Source of the DNA: Scedosporium boydii
Lineage: Eukaryota; Ascomycota; Sordariomycetes; Microascales; Microascaceae
Direction: 5' to 3'
Assembly: GCA_002221725.1 (NCBI GenBank)
Contig: NJFT01000219.1
Coordinates: forward strand, 1 to 64,000
Length of the DNA stretch: 64,000 nt
Part shown: positions 24,501 to 37,515 of the stretch, in pieces
How the letters are laid out: every line of letters begins with the position of its first letter
How positions within the stretch are numbered: position 1 is the first letter of the stretch
Translations under genes and position numbers: made by a program
The notes under the pieces: model-generated
The model's input: only the letters and a program-made list of their open reading frames with translations
What the model was told of the DNA's origin: nothing
The model's database searches: none

Positions 24501-27500
24501 CGAAGAGGCACGGCTTTCCGCTCTTAGAGATCCGGGAAAACCATCACTCCTCTTCCCACCCTCCCCTTTCCAGTAACCTCCCCTCTCCCCTTGTTCCCTG
24601 TGTGTTTGTTTTCCCGTCCCGGCTGGCGGGAGCACAGAATCTTACAGGGATCTGCCGTTCTATATCGTGCCGTTCATTGGGGCATGAAGGAAGGTGTGAA
24701 TAACAAGGTACCGAGCGGCGTTCACACACACGCACACGTACGTACCTACACCACCTCCTGGTCTCGGTAATGCACAGGTAAATTGGGGCAGTATAGCGAG
24801 TGAGAGTCATTGGTTGATGACGACTAACAACTCTCGGCTTGTCTCGTGCGTTCCATTCCCCCCTCTTTCGCGTCGGGGGCACAGAAGCTTGTCCAGGATC
24901 CGGGAAATGGGATTTCCTGGAACGTGGGTGGAGAGCATGTTCGTGCGGGTTTTTATTCTTCTTTCTCGTTTATCTGGTGGCTGAGGCTTGTCTTTGCATA
25001 TTGCCGACCGCCGCCTCCTCTCTTCTGTCCGTCTTACGATGCTAAGATTGATGCCTTTTCTTAAGGGCAAGATTATATGAGCATGGCTACCACCTAAGTA
25101 TAGATGTTCTTATCGGTTTGCAGAGAACAAAGAGACTGGACATGGGACTCTCTATCTACGCTTGTCACCTCGAGGAAGCCCTCCAAGGCAATGACTCAAG
25201 CTACTGAAGAGAAGCCAGAAGAACCCAAGAAGACACTCTAAACGGGCCAACACATCTAATTCTCGTCTCATCTAGATTACTTCAATTAATCCCCCAGAAT
25301 AGGGTGTCCTGCTATATTCCCGGCTCCATGGAAATATTCCTAGCCACCGCGCTCTTCAAGGAGGCTGTTCTTTCATTTACCTTGCAGAAAAAGACGGAAT
25401 AGAAGACAACAAGAACATCCTCCCTGTCCTTCCGTTTCCGTACCTTTCCCTTTTCTCCTTGAGGAAACGTTCCCTCATTTACCTGGACTCTGGGAAACTA
25501 TGATTAATCTACTGTAGTGTTCCTTTCTATTCGGCAAAGAAGTGGATATGTTGGCGGCTCTTTGGGTTCTTGGTTTCCAACTCTATTTCCCGGGGAACCG
25601 GCAGACGTATGGTCGTGAACTGAATGGAACGGAGCTGAAGGAGGGCTCGTATTCAGGTCACCGGAGAGTGCGGAGGCTGTCAACTTGAGACAGGGCGTTC
25701 CCCTGCCCCTCTTCTCTCCAGACTAGGAAGAAACGAAAATGAGGAAGACGTAGTCACGGGACGAACAGGGCCGTGGAGCTTTTCTTTTTCCCCGGGGATG
25801 GCAGTTGTTGTCTAGTGGTTTACCCGGCAAAGGGAGGGGAGAGAGGCCAGTGCTGCTATAGGCATGAACATGCTTGAAGATTGATGCCATTTGCAGGACA
25901 GGTATGCATATAGACGAAGTTACGGCGTAGAGTTTGATTCGGCGAGTGTATTGGGACATGGCGAGGCTGGGGAAGTTTTTGCGCTGTTCTTTCATGTTAA
26001 GATGCAGGTCTGGGTACTTTTCCTACATGCCTGGCATAAACTGCCTATCCATTCGCATTGTTAAGAAGACTCTTTGTACCTCAGTAATCCTCGCCCTCTC
26101 CTCGTAGAATAGAGCCGTATTCTTACAGCTATACAACACGACTTTCAACATGAACGCTTGACGACGGCGGAGAAGAGCCCATGTAGGGTAGAAGGGAAAG
26201 AAGATCATGTTCCCTGTCGTCAATGAATTATAGGCTTCAAACCTCCTCAAATCCGGCTCTTTTTCCAGAAGGCAAAGGGAGTCTGGAGAGAGAAGAAAAC
26301 CAACGCATGAACTGTCTTCTCGGTCCCAGTCTCAGGCCACTTTTTCCCGCCGGGTCCATTTCTTCAGCACTCTTAGCCGGATTCACAAGGGAAAAAAGGA
26401 CATCTCTCATCTCTCAAGGAGACCGGTCGATTCTCTTTTACAAATACCGGGATCTCCATTCCCCAGTGCTTCAGAACACCAGGGAAAAGAAGAGAAGACG
26501 AGCCGCCAGAATCAAGTCCATCCGGGCATCCGGACCAAGGTAGGTCCGATAGGCCCCTTCGTTCAGAAAGCTCAACGTGCAGAGCGTAGAAGAGACTTCC
26601 AGCACCAGACTAGGGTTTGATTGTTGGCCGTAACGACTTGCCAACCGAGTAGCGTGTTCTCGAATCAGTGCCAAATCAGGCGCCTGCTTCCCAACCTGGC
26701 CTCGTACCCTGACGCCTCTTCCGTTGAAGAGAGGCTATAGCATGATGATGGTTATTGCTGGACCCAAGCTTCTTGCCCTCGAATTCGCCTCTCTATATCC
26801 CACAGAGTAGGGTAAGGAGCCCTTTCAGGCCGAGGTGTGAGAACAAACGTAAAATCTTCACACCCAGGATTCGGACAACTTCATCCACGAGCTCTTGCCT
26901 TTTCCGATGGGCCTGCAAACTGGCTCCATTCCGTATGGTTGCCAAAGCTTGGCTGCTGCCTTGAGATCCCCGTGAGAACCTTAAGAAGGCTGAAATCTCG
27001 GTTTGCCTGCGCAAAGTTGTGTTGGTAGTTTCCATTACCTCGGTCTGGGAAGGTGTGCAGAGAACTTCGCATAAAACAGTCTCTATCTCTACTCCGTGGG
27101 ATACTAGCCTGGGAATCCAAAAGAAAGTGCTTCAGATCGGCCGTTCTTTGCGTCATTCGCCTCCTTGCCCTTCTTCATCGCTCCACGCTTATCGCCCGGA
27201 AACATGGCTAAAGTCAGCTTTATCCTCAACTCGTGGCGCACAAGGCGACAAGAATAAGAAGAGAAAACGGAACTAGAACCGGTTGGTAAAAGCCAAGGCT
27301 CCCTCCCAGACAACCTCCAGTTTCGCCACTGCTCCAAGAAGACCTCCTGGGTGAGGCCTTGACAAATACCGGGTGATATAGCTTCTTCCATCTCCCATCC
27401 CATCTACACACGCCCCCCACCCCGCATCATCATTTCTTAGCCCCATCCAATACTCCTACTATTAATATATAGAACCTAGGTTTCCTTCGAGAATGGGTGT

Positions 27501-30500
27501 TAGCGAAGCCATATATCGTAAGAAAACGTAAAAGGGGAGTAAGTAATGGTGGTACCTCGCCTTGCCTTGAATCCTCCACGCCACCCTTCTTTTTCACGAG
27601 GAACAACGCATGCGTACCTGACGCTAGATAAGACGATTCGGGGCCTCATTCGCGTTGCCCTACCAAGAAACCTCTCTCGCCAACCGCTCCTATGATCTGG
27701 TTTGAACAGGTTCCTTTTCCCCTGTGCGGTCCCTATTTTCTGCAGAGGAGGTGTCCACCGAAGAAAGATATGTACTTCTCCATTCAGGTCATAAGATATA
27801 CCTCTGCATGATTTCCCGGAACCTTCACTGTTCGAGGGAGGGAAGTCTCAATCTATCCGGATTAATGCAGATTACAGGGAAGAAGTGGAAAAGTTAGAGG
27901 AGAAGAATCGTCCACGACTTCGCAAGAAATGAAGTTGATATGGTACGTCCGGCGGTTGAAAACGTCAGCAAAACATGGATACTGGTTGAGCGAAGGCGAT
28001 GAGATGTGGATGAATATTTCCCCGGGAAGAGAGTGGAGAGTGTGAAGAGCCCTTCCAGTCATTGTCTGGGACACTTAACGTGATGCATCCTGTCAGAGAC
28101 CCAACTTGTTTTCCACTCACATGAGCACTGACTTTGAGTTCACGGACTTTGCAATCTTTCTGTTCTCGGGCTTGAACCCTCAGACATTCTCCTCCCTTGG
28201 GATGAGGAGACCGCACACTTCATCTGAAAGAAGCGAAAGACCAATCCTTGCAGAAGGGAGGGAAAAAAAACGGGAATCTAGCCCGATGGTGCCTTGGCAC
28301 TCACCTATTCCCGGATAGATCAAGAAAAGAAAGAGACGAAGCGAAGCGAATTGATTACGCGAAATGGAAAGAATGTCGAGAAAGAATGAAAAGACTGAGA
28401 AAAACACCCCGACTCGTTTAGGCGAAGGAGGGTAGGGTGGTCACCTTTTCCCGGAAAAGATGAGGTTCATGATGAAGCGACGATGAGAAGGGGGTGTGAG
28501 GTGTGAGGTGCCTTTTTAGCGAGCGTCGAGGTACTATATCCTAAACACCGAGTTTGTCATCATATGAGGGGAACAGAGGGAAACCGTAGAAGGGGTGGGA
28601 TGACGGAAAGGGTACACGGTAATGGCAATAATATCTCACGGGGAGATGTAGAAACGGTGTAGCAACTTGGCACTCCCGTCGGTGGCCATCGTCCCGCGGG
28701 GAGGAGGGTGGAGGACGGGCTTCTATCAACACAGAGGGGGGATGACGAGGGGAAAGCTACCGTGGTTGACTTGTAGAGTAGAATCTGAGCAGCTGCAACC
28801 TTCATGATGATATATTCCTCACGTGGGAGAACATGCAGGATTGGAACCGACCCTACACACTCCCGTGGTGAGGACGTGGTGGATGGAGCGACTTTGGGTT
28901 GCGCCTCGACCATACTTGCGATAGCGAGACGGTTGTGGTGTCCACCACGGAGGGGAAACGGAGGACAGATGCGGTGATACCTCCCCCCAAGAGGATGCTG
29001 AAAACACCGGCATAAGGAAGGACAGGAGGTCTTCTGTTACAAAGTAAGACCCGAACCCGAACCTGAACCACCCCTCGACGCCTTCACGCCTCCGTCGCAC
29101 CTAACTTCCCCTGTTACCAACCACCAGACGGAATGGGACCCGTTCCCGAACCTGATCTGTCCCATTTCGTCCTCAGTTCCGCCTCTCCCTCTCCTCCATT
29201 CTGACGCAGGAAAGGTGTGAATACGGAGGTGCCCATCTGTCTCGCGCGGAAGGGAACCGAACCTCAAGAGACGTGTTGAAACAAAACATTTAACGGCATA
29301 TTTCGACATCTGCGAACCGGTATCATCCAATGAGTTCGGTCAAGATGCGAGACGAGAACCAACTACCTCTACCAACACCTCGAGTCCCCTCGTGTCCAAC
29401 TTACCTCCCAACCTTCCAGATTTGCAATCATCCCTCCTGGAAACACCTCACACTCCGACCTTTTCTCCTCCAAACTCGATGTGGAACAAAAACACCTCCT
29501 TCCGTTAGAGACTTACGGAAAACTACAACCACTCCTCTCGTGATGGCAAGAACCCAAAGGAGATATAGGGTGTGAAAGAATCCAAGCCCAAGTCTTCAAA
29601 GGACCTGAATGACCCACCCCATCCAAACACACCTCTCCTCTCACTACCGCATCCTTCAGTCCCCCTGGAGGGGAAACTCGGAACCAGAATAGTGTGGCTG
29701 GCAATATATCAAATCATGTTATAACCCGGTCTTATACCAGAATGCCTTCGTTTCCCCTCTAGCGAAGTTCTCTCACCTATGTCCTTTTCGGAATATATTC
29801 CACTCTGTTCCTATTCGTCGCCCGCCGAGGGGGCGTGTAGATTTAGATGGTGAGATGTATTGCTTAAGGCCCTGTGCTATTACTCTGTGATTACTTCTTC
29901 CTTCAGGTGGGAGGAAATACGAGCAAAAGTCTCCAAATCAGGAAATAAAAGGACTTCTGTAAACTTGGTTCCAGAGCTTAGGATGTAATAGCGTCTGTTT
30001 GTTTCGTTCTTTTTAATATCTCGATCCAAGCAGCAAGGAGTGTAATCGTGAGTTAGCATGAAGCCCGCAGCATTCCCCCCTCTTCGGGGGGAGCTCCCGT
30101 CCAGCATGCAAGCCTGAGAGGAAGGGATCAGCGAAAAAAAAAAGTGGCCAAGGGAGAGTCCACCATAATGCGTATGCACAGCTGGCTTGGCTTTTAGCAG
30201 TTCCTGCGTATTCCCTTTCCATATTATGCCGCTCCTGATACCCGGACGGAGCAAGGTTGATGTGGGCGGCATAAGGTACTTAGCTGACATGCTAAGGGTG
30301 AAGGTGATGATGAACGTTAGAGCCAAAGAGGAAAGATCTTCGGTGCCTGGCTGGGCAAGAGCACCGCGAGTAGGCAAAATCAGGGAAGTTGATAGCGGTT
30401 GGTTATATATCGATATTTGGGAATATTGCCATAGATGGTTTGCTCAGGGCGCGGGGGGCCTCGATATCCGGGCTCGGTTTGCTTGCCCCTTATGAAGAAG

Positions 30501-32025
30501 ATTGGTTGGCATGGGAAGGTGGGCGATGTTGATACCAAGTGAAGATGAAGACAGTTGGCCTTTGTTAGACCTTCTCGGGGTCGATGTGGTCGAATCCGGT
30601 CGTAAAGTTCGAATAACGGACCGCCTATTTCTCGACCAAAATGAGGCACTAGACATAGTCATCGTGATCTCGTTGGCCATTCTCCTCGTCGAACTTAAAC
30701 ATCCTCAAGTACATTAAACTCCGTTGAGCCTAGTCCACTGAGGCAGAAGATTGCCCTTGCTACCTGTAAAAGCCGTAGCCTTGTCCCACGGGGCAACTGC
30801 TCGGGGAATAGACACAGCTCGGGTCCTTGAGATGAGATCTAGAACCCTCTCTTCCAAGGACGCCACAGCTAGAGACGCGACGGGAGGCTACGAAGCCAAC
30901 ACGCTCTGTCTCGCTAGCGCAGGTACACCGTGGGGCTGTGATCGCGTGGATGGAGAGTATATTTCCTCCGCGAGCCAGTCCCTGCATCCAAGCTCGTATT
31001 CTGATATCATCACGGCTCGGAGGTCCTTCTTCTGTTCCGGGTGGCATAGAATGTCTGGTTCAGCAGGACACCGCGGAATTTCATCGCAACATGGCATAGA
31101 AAGCTCACCCGGTCCCCACGTAGGAAGCCCACTCCTTGGCCACTGCTCCTGAAAAGGCTCGAGACGACAGGACCAGTCAAATCCGTCCCCAATGCCACCC
31201 TGCGTCGCCTAGCCTAACCACCTCGCTGAGAGAGTATCACAACACCAGCTTCTGGAGACCTCGGGCGACGGAAAGTACTGGGGACCTAGCCCACTGAGAT
31301 ATTCACTGCTAGTCTGCAAACAACGTCTGTTAAGCCGAGGCCCTCATTCATGCTCAGCAATAAAACATCCTCATCCAAGAAAGCCCAAGACTTTTGATAT
31401 TCAACGTTATATATACAAGGTATCCATCCCGAATCATTCTTCCAGCAAGAACGCTGGACAAGGAGGTCAAAGGTGAAAGAAATCGAAAATATATACAGAG
31501 ACGATAGGTGTCGAGTGTCCGAAAAAGGTGAAATAAAAGCTGGACAGCTTGGCCGCTCTCGATGGATGAGAGGGTATGAACGCAAGAAGTGGGAATAATA
31601 TACAAGGTGCCAACCCGCGCGTTGTCAAGTTGATGGCGCCTCTGGTATAAAACTCGTCAGGTAAAAGTACAGGTCTAGATGAGAAATGAACTTTGAATGT
31701 GGCCTGGACGTCGGTCCAGAGATCGAGCGCCGGCGGGCCTAATATCCTTGAGGACGGATTCTCCAGAGAACGAGGTGCCGTGTCGTCGGGAATCCTGGGA
31801 GGACCGCTGGAGGACTGCTAGGAAATATGTAAAGAAAAAAAAATATATGAAAAGAAATAGAGAAAGAAGCACGCTAAATGCCACAACCGTAAATGCTATC
31901 CCATAGAAGAGCCCAACGCCCGAAAACAAAATCCATCACGCCGCCATGTATCAGCTCACAAATGCCTCCCACTGCCTTCACTGTCCCAAGGCAAAGGGGG
32001 TCTGCGTACTCCGCTGGGCCTAATT

Positions 32026-33283
32026 CTATAATAGCCAGGTGAAAACGACGGCGAACACCGCAGTCGAGACAGCCAGAGACGATATCGCAAAGCGACCGGC
32101 GGCATCTTGGATCTCGGCGGGTAGGGTATCGTTGGCGAACTGCGGTCCGCAAATGGAATTGAGGGATTCAGCTGCGGCGACGTAGGTATTAGCAATAGCT
32201 TGCTTTCGGTACGCGGCGGCGGCTTGATAGATGGCCATGGTATCTTGGAGACACTTGCTACAGGCCGGGTTCGCGGCCTGCGGTAATGCCTTGTTCAGGG
32301 GCAAGTAGTAGAAGTAGGCGTTGGCTGGTGTGCTTGTGTTCGTTACGGCGTTCGCAAAACAGTACATGTCGTCATTCTCTTCATCTCGGAGGCAAGTTGC
32401 CTTGTAGAGAACGTTATATGCCCTCAGACCCACGTACGCCTGCATGATGTTGGGCTGGCCGGAGGTGTATTCCTGGCTGCAGTTCTCCTCGGAGATCAAC
32501 TCCTTCGCTTTGTCCTTGAGGAAGGTGGTGCAAAAGTCAACGTCAGCAGAGCAAGCGGCGTCAAGGACCCTGACAATGCTTGGCAGCTCCTTGGTGGCCT
32601 CAAACCAGGACCTCGAGGTCTAAGGTACAATTTACCAGTTAGCGGCAATATCCCAATCGTCTCTGGCAATTTGATATCTAGACTTTTACTTCTCTTACCT
32701 CGAGCATCAGAGACACGGGGTAACACCCTTTGAATGTCTCGTCGGTGAGCAGATCGTTTAGGAACTTGGGGCATGACTTTCCACCGTTGCTGGTGAAGTT
32801 GAAGTCTATGCCACTGTCGAAGGGGGAGGGTAGAGGAGAGGGTGTGGCGCTCGTCGTTGTGCTTGAGGAGCCTGTCCGCGTGGAGCCCGCGTTTGAAGAG
32901 ATTCTGCTAGACGAGCCGTCGTCCGTGGCGCGCGCGGTCCGAGAAGGCGTTGTGGTTGGTGCCGGCGCACTCTCCTCCTCATCCTTCTTCTGCCGCTTGC
33001 GCAAAGCGATTTCGCCGTCGGCTAACACCAAAGGCCATCCGCCGTCGACCGCTGCTGGTATGGCGTTATCGATGATCAAGGTGTCAGTGGGAACAGCGAC
33101 GCCATCTGCAGGTGTCACCCCGGGTGTTGTCGCCGTCGATAGGGAAAAGATCGCGGCGAGGCCCAGGAAGAATAACCATTGCAACTTCAAGCGAGGCCTA
33201 GAAGGCGGCAAGCGCGATGGCGAGCATCGGCTCTGTGTATGTAGGGAATCTGGTATTAAGGGAGCCATATCGTCTGGCTGCAT
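32026..33283 (-). CDS. DUF7729 GPI-anchor-type surface protein, two exons
   Basis: Exons on the minus strand are 33283-32699 and 32619-32026, giving 392 residues with both exons in phase. The intron (32698-32620) has a GTAAGA donor, a CTAAC branch site and a TTAG acceptor. An N-terminal hydrophobic segment at about 33-52 follows a basic stretch and acts as signal sequence or signal anchor. A Ser/Thr/Pro-rich linker (about 100-160) suggests O-glycosylation. A Cys-rich domain at about 165-360 matches the fungal DUF7729 family: paired Cys, FANAVTNTS and YYLPL motifs, and NPACSKCLQDTM. The last 20 or so residues are hydrophobic and end WLL, a typical GPI-attachment signal. A wall- or membrane-bound protein is inferred; biochemical function is unknown for the family. 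A second start at 33268 has a stronger ATG context and would shorten the N-terminus by five residues. Confidence 0.85.
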
Positions 33284-34931
33284 TTGACAAGTTCTCGAGT
33301 TGATAGTAATGATGCTACATTTAATGAGAGCCCGACCGCTCGAGCTCCGACGCGTGGAGTGAAACCGGAATCGTCGATCTAGAGTTCAGTGGGTCGACGT
33401 TGGAAGTAGCGGAAAGGGATCTTGGGCTGAGGAGGCTTAGAATGGGGAAAGATCCTAAAGGCGAGTCGTTCGGCGGGGTTAATCGATCCTCTAACTCGGG
33501 GGTGAAGGCTGGGCGGAGCAGTCCACGACTCGATTTCGATAGAATAGCTGTTACTTCGTAAAAGTGAGGATTCGATCCGACAGAGCGAAGGGGGAGTCGA
33601 TGGCAGAGAGAGACGCTAGGTTGGAGAGGGGGATTCCGCGACGAATTCGGGACTCGTCCAAAAGATCTGGTTCGGCCTTGCTCACCCGCTAGAAGACCAA
33701 CAGCGGGAGTGCGAAGAGCGAGAAATATATGAGGCGGCCAAATTGGTTTAATTTGCCTTTGTCGTGGATTCTATAAGCGCAGAATAACCAGGAATTATCT
33801 GTCTTGACAACCAACTGGCATAATCCGGGGTTAAATTTGGGATCGGTTCGGGCGATCAGAGAGTCGAGGTTTCGTTTCCTTCCTCGTCGAAAGCGGCCCA
33901 ACGACAAGCTGGTGGGTTGAAATGAGCGAGGCGAGGCGATGTAGTGAGGATCGCGTCGTGCGCTGGATGTAGTATCAAATGCTGCCTGCGCGCTCGCTCG
34001 TTCACTCTCTCAAGTCTCGTCGCCCTAGTACTAGATCGCTCGCTGGATCGATGATGGATCTGTCATTTCTTGAGAGCAAGAATGCGGACAAGGAGTAGAG
34101 TGGGACAAGGAAGGGGGTCGAAAAGGTATCTAGCAATATGGGAGGGCGGATAAAATAAACAGTTAAAGTGCGAACAGGGTCAGTAGGAGCCGCGATTGGG
34201 AGACCGTTTGGGAAAGGAGATGGAGCTATTCCAGTTTGCATATGACAATATCGACCATACTGAATTAATATCGCCTCGTTCAGAATCAAATGTTATCCAA
34301 GTGGGAACTGGCTGGCACCAGGGATCTGCGATTGGACGATTTGCTAGAGAGCGACAGGGGCAGACCGCCGATGGAGGATGGAGTCATGGACAGGGGTGTG
34401 AGGTGCAAGAGGGAGAGTTGCAATCGCATCAATTGATCTGACAAGGGGCAAGTTGAGATGTTCGTGCGAAGTACTTTGCATAGTTCGTAGTACGAGGTAG
34501 TACATACTCAGGGTTTTGGTCCATCCAATCCATCCAATATCGGAGCAAATTGGAAATGCGAATCGAACAATTGTGCTCGACGAGTACGAGGTAATTGTTC
34601 AATGACACTCTGCGGTTGAATGGCGTGAATGAATAGCAGCAAGGAAGACCTCTTTGAAGAAACAATAGGAAATAAACGACGACTTCTCAAAGGTTCAATT
34701 GTTATGCAGTCAAGGAATGTGGAGTTGAACTTAGGCTTGGGCAATGTCGGGACGAGACACGCGGTTTCCTGAATAAACTTCGCATCACGCTACTTCCCAA
34801 GCAAAAAAAGGTTTTGTGCCATTTGATGACAAGAGATCAAACCTTCTTCGGGATGTACTTCGTTACTTTGGAGTTTCGCTGGTCTGTCCTTCCTGCCATG
34901 TGGATTCGGGAGCACATGTTGCACATGGGTT

Positions 34932-34993
34932 CGTGCATTCGTACCTGGTGCCTGGCTTTTTCCGTGCATTCGTACCTGGTGCCTGGCTTTTTC
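34932..34993 (+). repeat. 31-bp tandem direct duplication
   Basis: Two exact head-to-tail copies of a 31-bp unit starting CGTGCATTCGTACCTGGTGC (34932-34962 and 34963-34993) indicate a recent replication-slippage or end-joining duplication in non-coding DNA. Confidence 0.85.
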
Positions 34994-36255
34994 CCCTATC
35001 AAGAAAGCTTGACCGCTGACAGCTCTCAAGCCCGTGGTCTGTCTCAAACTGGGAAGTGCTGCACTGCCTTCCGCTCAACACCACTCAATCATTTACTTCA
35101 TATTCAATCGAAGAACACTCTTCACTTTGAAGTCTGAATACCTGATGAAGGGGGAGATGAAAATTTTCAAGTGCCCACGTTACTAACTTACTCCGAACAA
35201 AAAAGACGTCGATCAATTGATCCTTTCGACGTGAAGTCTAGGAGTGGAGAGTCCTTTGCCTGAGTTTGAATCCGCGTCCATGAAGACTTCGGGATCTAGC
35301 ACAGCCCGCCGAGGTACAAGTGTACTTCCTAGCTATTAGTGGACGTCAATACGAATCAGGCATTTATGCTCAGGATGTGTTTCCCTATCCGATTCGTACT
35401 AGTTTACATAACGCCGAAGGGGTGATCACACCTCCTCTTTTGCTGGTTGACAGGTCGTGTCTTTCCCCTCTCCTGAAGCATATGATCCTAGATGTCTCAG
35501 CTGAGTGCCGCGAGTTTGGAAAAGTGCATCCGTATCCTCTGCAGAGCACAACAGTAAGAAGTTACTTTGTATTTAACAGTGCTTCATATTCGCGAAGTAC
35601 TTCATCCTTCGCGAGCTTTAAGACCTTCGACGTTGTCAGCAAAACGGTCGAGTCAAGTCAAGACAACCAACACATCATCTTAATTTCACTGATCCTTCCA
35701 GCAATCAGCTAACGTTAGCCTGCCTGTCGCGTGGTCTGCCCGTCTTAGTTGCAGACACCGACATATCAATTGACCCTCTTACGCTAATACCCGACTCGAG
35801 CTGCAACCCTGTAGGGCCGTTGCAATTTTCTCTGTTGATCAATCGGTTGCGTTTTACTTCGTATTAATCGCTCGGCGGTGGTAAACCAATAAACGCCGTT
35901 TCGGAAGCACCTCATCAATACGATCAAATCCATTGATCTCTTTCAGCCCTGGCGTACTGTACTTGTATTTGCCAAGAGCCAGTATTGATCTTTCATCCAC
36001 CAGTGTCCCACCAGTGTCCAATCCTCACCGGAGGGAGAGCAAAGGCCAACTGGCGTCCCCATTCCCAGCCCGGCCGTTGGGATTCGTCATCCATCGACCT
36101 CTCCGCTCTCCACAACTGTCCGCGCCATCCCACATCGACGAAGGAAGTCCATCCATCTTAGGATTTACACTAAGGCTAGAAATAAGGTAACGGGGACAAA
36201 GACATTAACATCTCCACGATTTATTCCATTGGGATTGCACTATTTACAGATGGTG

Positions 36256-36277
36256 TGATTGTGGTTTACCACAATCA
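36256..36277. repeat. perfect hairpin, 10-bp arms
   Basis: TGATTGTGGT and its exact reverse complement ACCACAATCA are separated by two T. It could form a small cruciform or be the core of a miniature element, but flanking terminal repeats were not recognisable. No gene lies within 1 kb. Confidence 0.65.
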
Positions 36278-37515
36278 TAACCAAAGGAACGGCCGCCAAT
36301 AAGACACCAGGGCGGTCGGCGGACGAGAAGCCTTCAACTAATAAACCGCCTCCTAATCTTAAGACGATATCCCAAGTAGATTTATATTCTCATTGATTCT
36401 TCTTTGTACTTCGGATGGGAGTTCATATTCCCTAGCGCTTACGGCGACGCTTAGCCACCACTTGCTTGGCAAGCTATCGTCATGGTCGCGGATTCTCGTG
36501 TCCCTACTTGTGATAACGAGGTCCGATATCATCTTGATAACTCATAACAGCCTCGGGTCTCAAGCGACTAGCTCAACTCTGTTAATACGCATACTACAAA
36601 GTCCTCCTTCACATCATGATGCCATTCTCACCTCCGAACACACCGAGATGGTGATCTGATCTTTTTCGAGCTCCACCATGAAAATTTCTCGTGAGCAAAC
36701 AGCTCTATTCCCGCGCTGCATGCCCCACCAAAGAGCCTAGTAAGGGCTCATCTCGAGAAGATCTCGATCTCGAGAGCACACTATTTCCGCACAGCTTTGA
36801 AGGGAGGACCGAAGCTAAGATTCGGACCGTCTTCGATGCTCCACAAAGAACAGCGTCAGTCCACTAATGTACGTCTTCCTTCGTCGCTCCTCACCATATG
36901 CATCAACCTTCATCCGATCATCCAAGACCTGCATGCAGTCTTGACTTTTCAACGGCCGCGACTCGGGTGTAGGTGCATTAGTCGGGTTTTCCAGATGGAG
37001 CCCCCATCCCTTGGTGGATGTAAGGTGTGGTGGGTACGACTTGTCGCTCGTCTGAACTTCGTGAGGCAATGAACAACCTCACCAACTGAAAACTTAATCA
37101 CCGACGGAACCCGTTGACATTCAACATCAAATAATTTGTCTTCGTCTCTTCCCCTCCAATCTATTCATGTTTATTCTTCGATATCTGATGCTTCATAAAT
37201 CTCACACGCCCGCATCCACCTTTTCTTTAGGGATTTATATTAAACAATACACGTGTTGCGACAACTCAACGCAAAGAAAACAAATAGTCCTGACAGATGT
37301 ACTCAAGACTAAACACACGAGGAAACCAGAAGGAAAGTGATATGAACAGAAAAAAAACGCCTCTATATGCAAATGTGACATCTCCATGCTCAAAACAAAC
37401 CTCGCCTAATTAGAGTGTATCTAAAGTATGTGCCTGCTCAAACAGAGAAAAAGGGGAGAGAGAAGAAGACGAGGAACCAAACGCAAAGGAAAGAGGTGAG
37501 GAAAAAAAAATTTCA

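Larger units (their letters stand above)
7573..32025. other. long gene-free region upstream of velC
   Basis: About 24.5 kb lies between velC and the DUF7729 gene. I read it on both strands for zinc clusters, enzyme motifs, membrane segments, spliceable frames and tRNA or rRNA signatures and found none I could support. Open frames of 60-196 codons occur, but they are low-complexity, rich in Cys/Ser/Pro/Trp from random translation, overlap on both strands and lack coherent splice sites. Base composition is mixed rather than uniformly AT-rich, so it does not look like heavily RIP-mutated transposon sequence. It holds polypurine/polypyrimidine tracts (for example 8560-8580, 17200-17260, 20890-20935), a G-rich block, a long T run and several palindromes listed separately. 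It may include long regulatory DNA or non-coding transcripts for velC; that is inference. Confidence 0.55.
33284..37515. other. intergenic region, no gene supported
   Basis: About 4.2 kb lies between the DUF7729 start and the ABC transporter stop. It should contain the DUF7729 promoter at its left end. A 31-bp tandem duplication at 34932, a perfect hairpin at 36256 and several relatives of the GTACTTCG motif (near 34469, 34857, 35601 and 35856) were seen. Frames up to 130 codons around 35320-35712 look random and contain copies of that motif, so no gene was called. Confidence 0.5.

Noticed and set aside
30187..30717. Short frames with protein-like runs near 30.2-30.7 kb
   Set aside because: Both strands are open with similar quality, no introns or motifs connect them, and no homologue is recognised.
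35320..35712. 130-codon plus-strand frame
   Set aside because: Contains copies of the dispersed GTACTTCG motif and has no domain or splice evidence.
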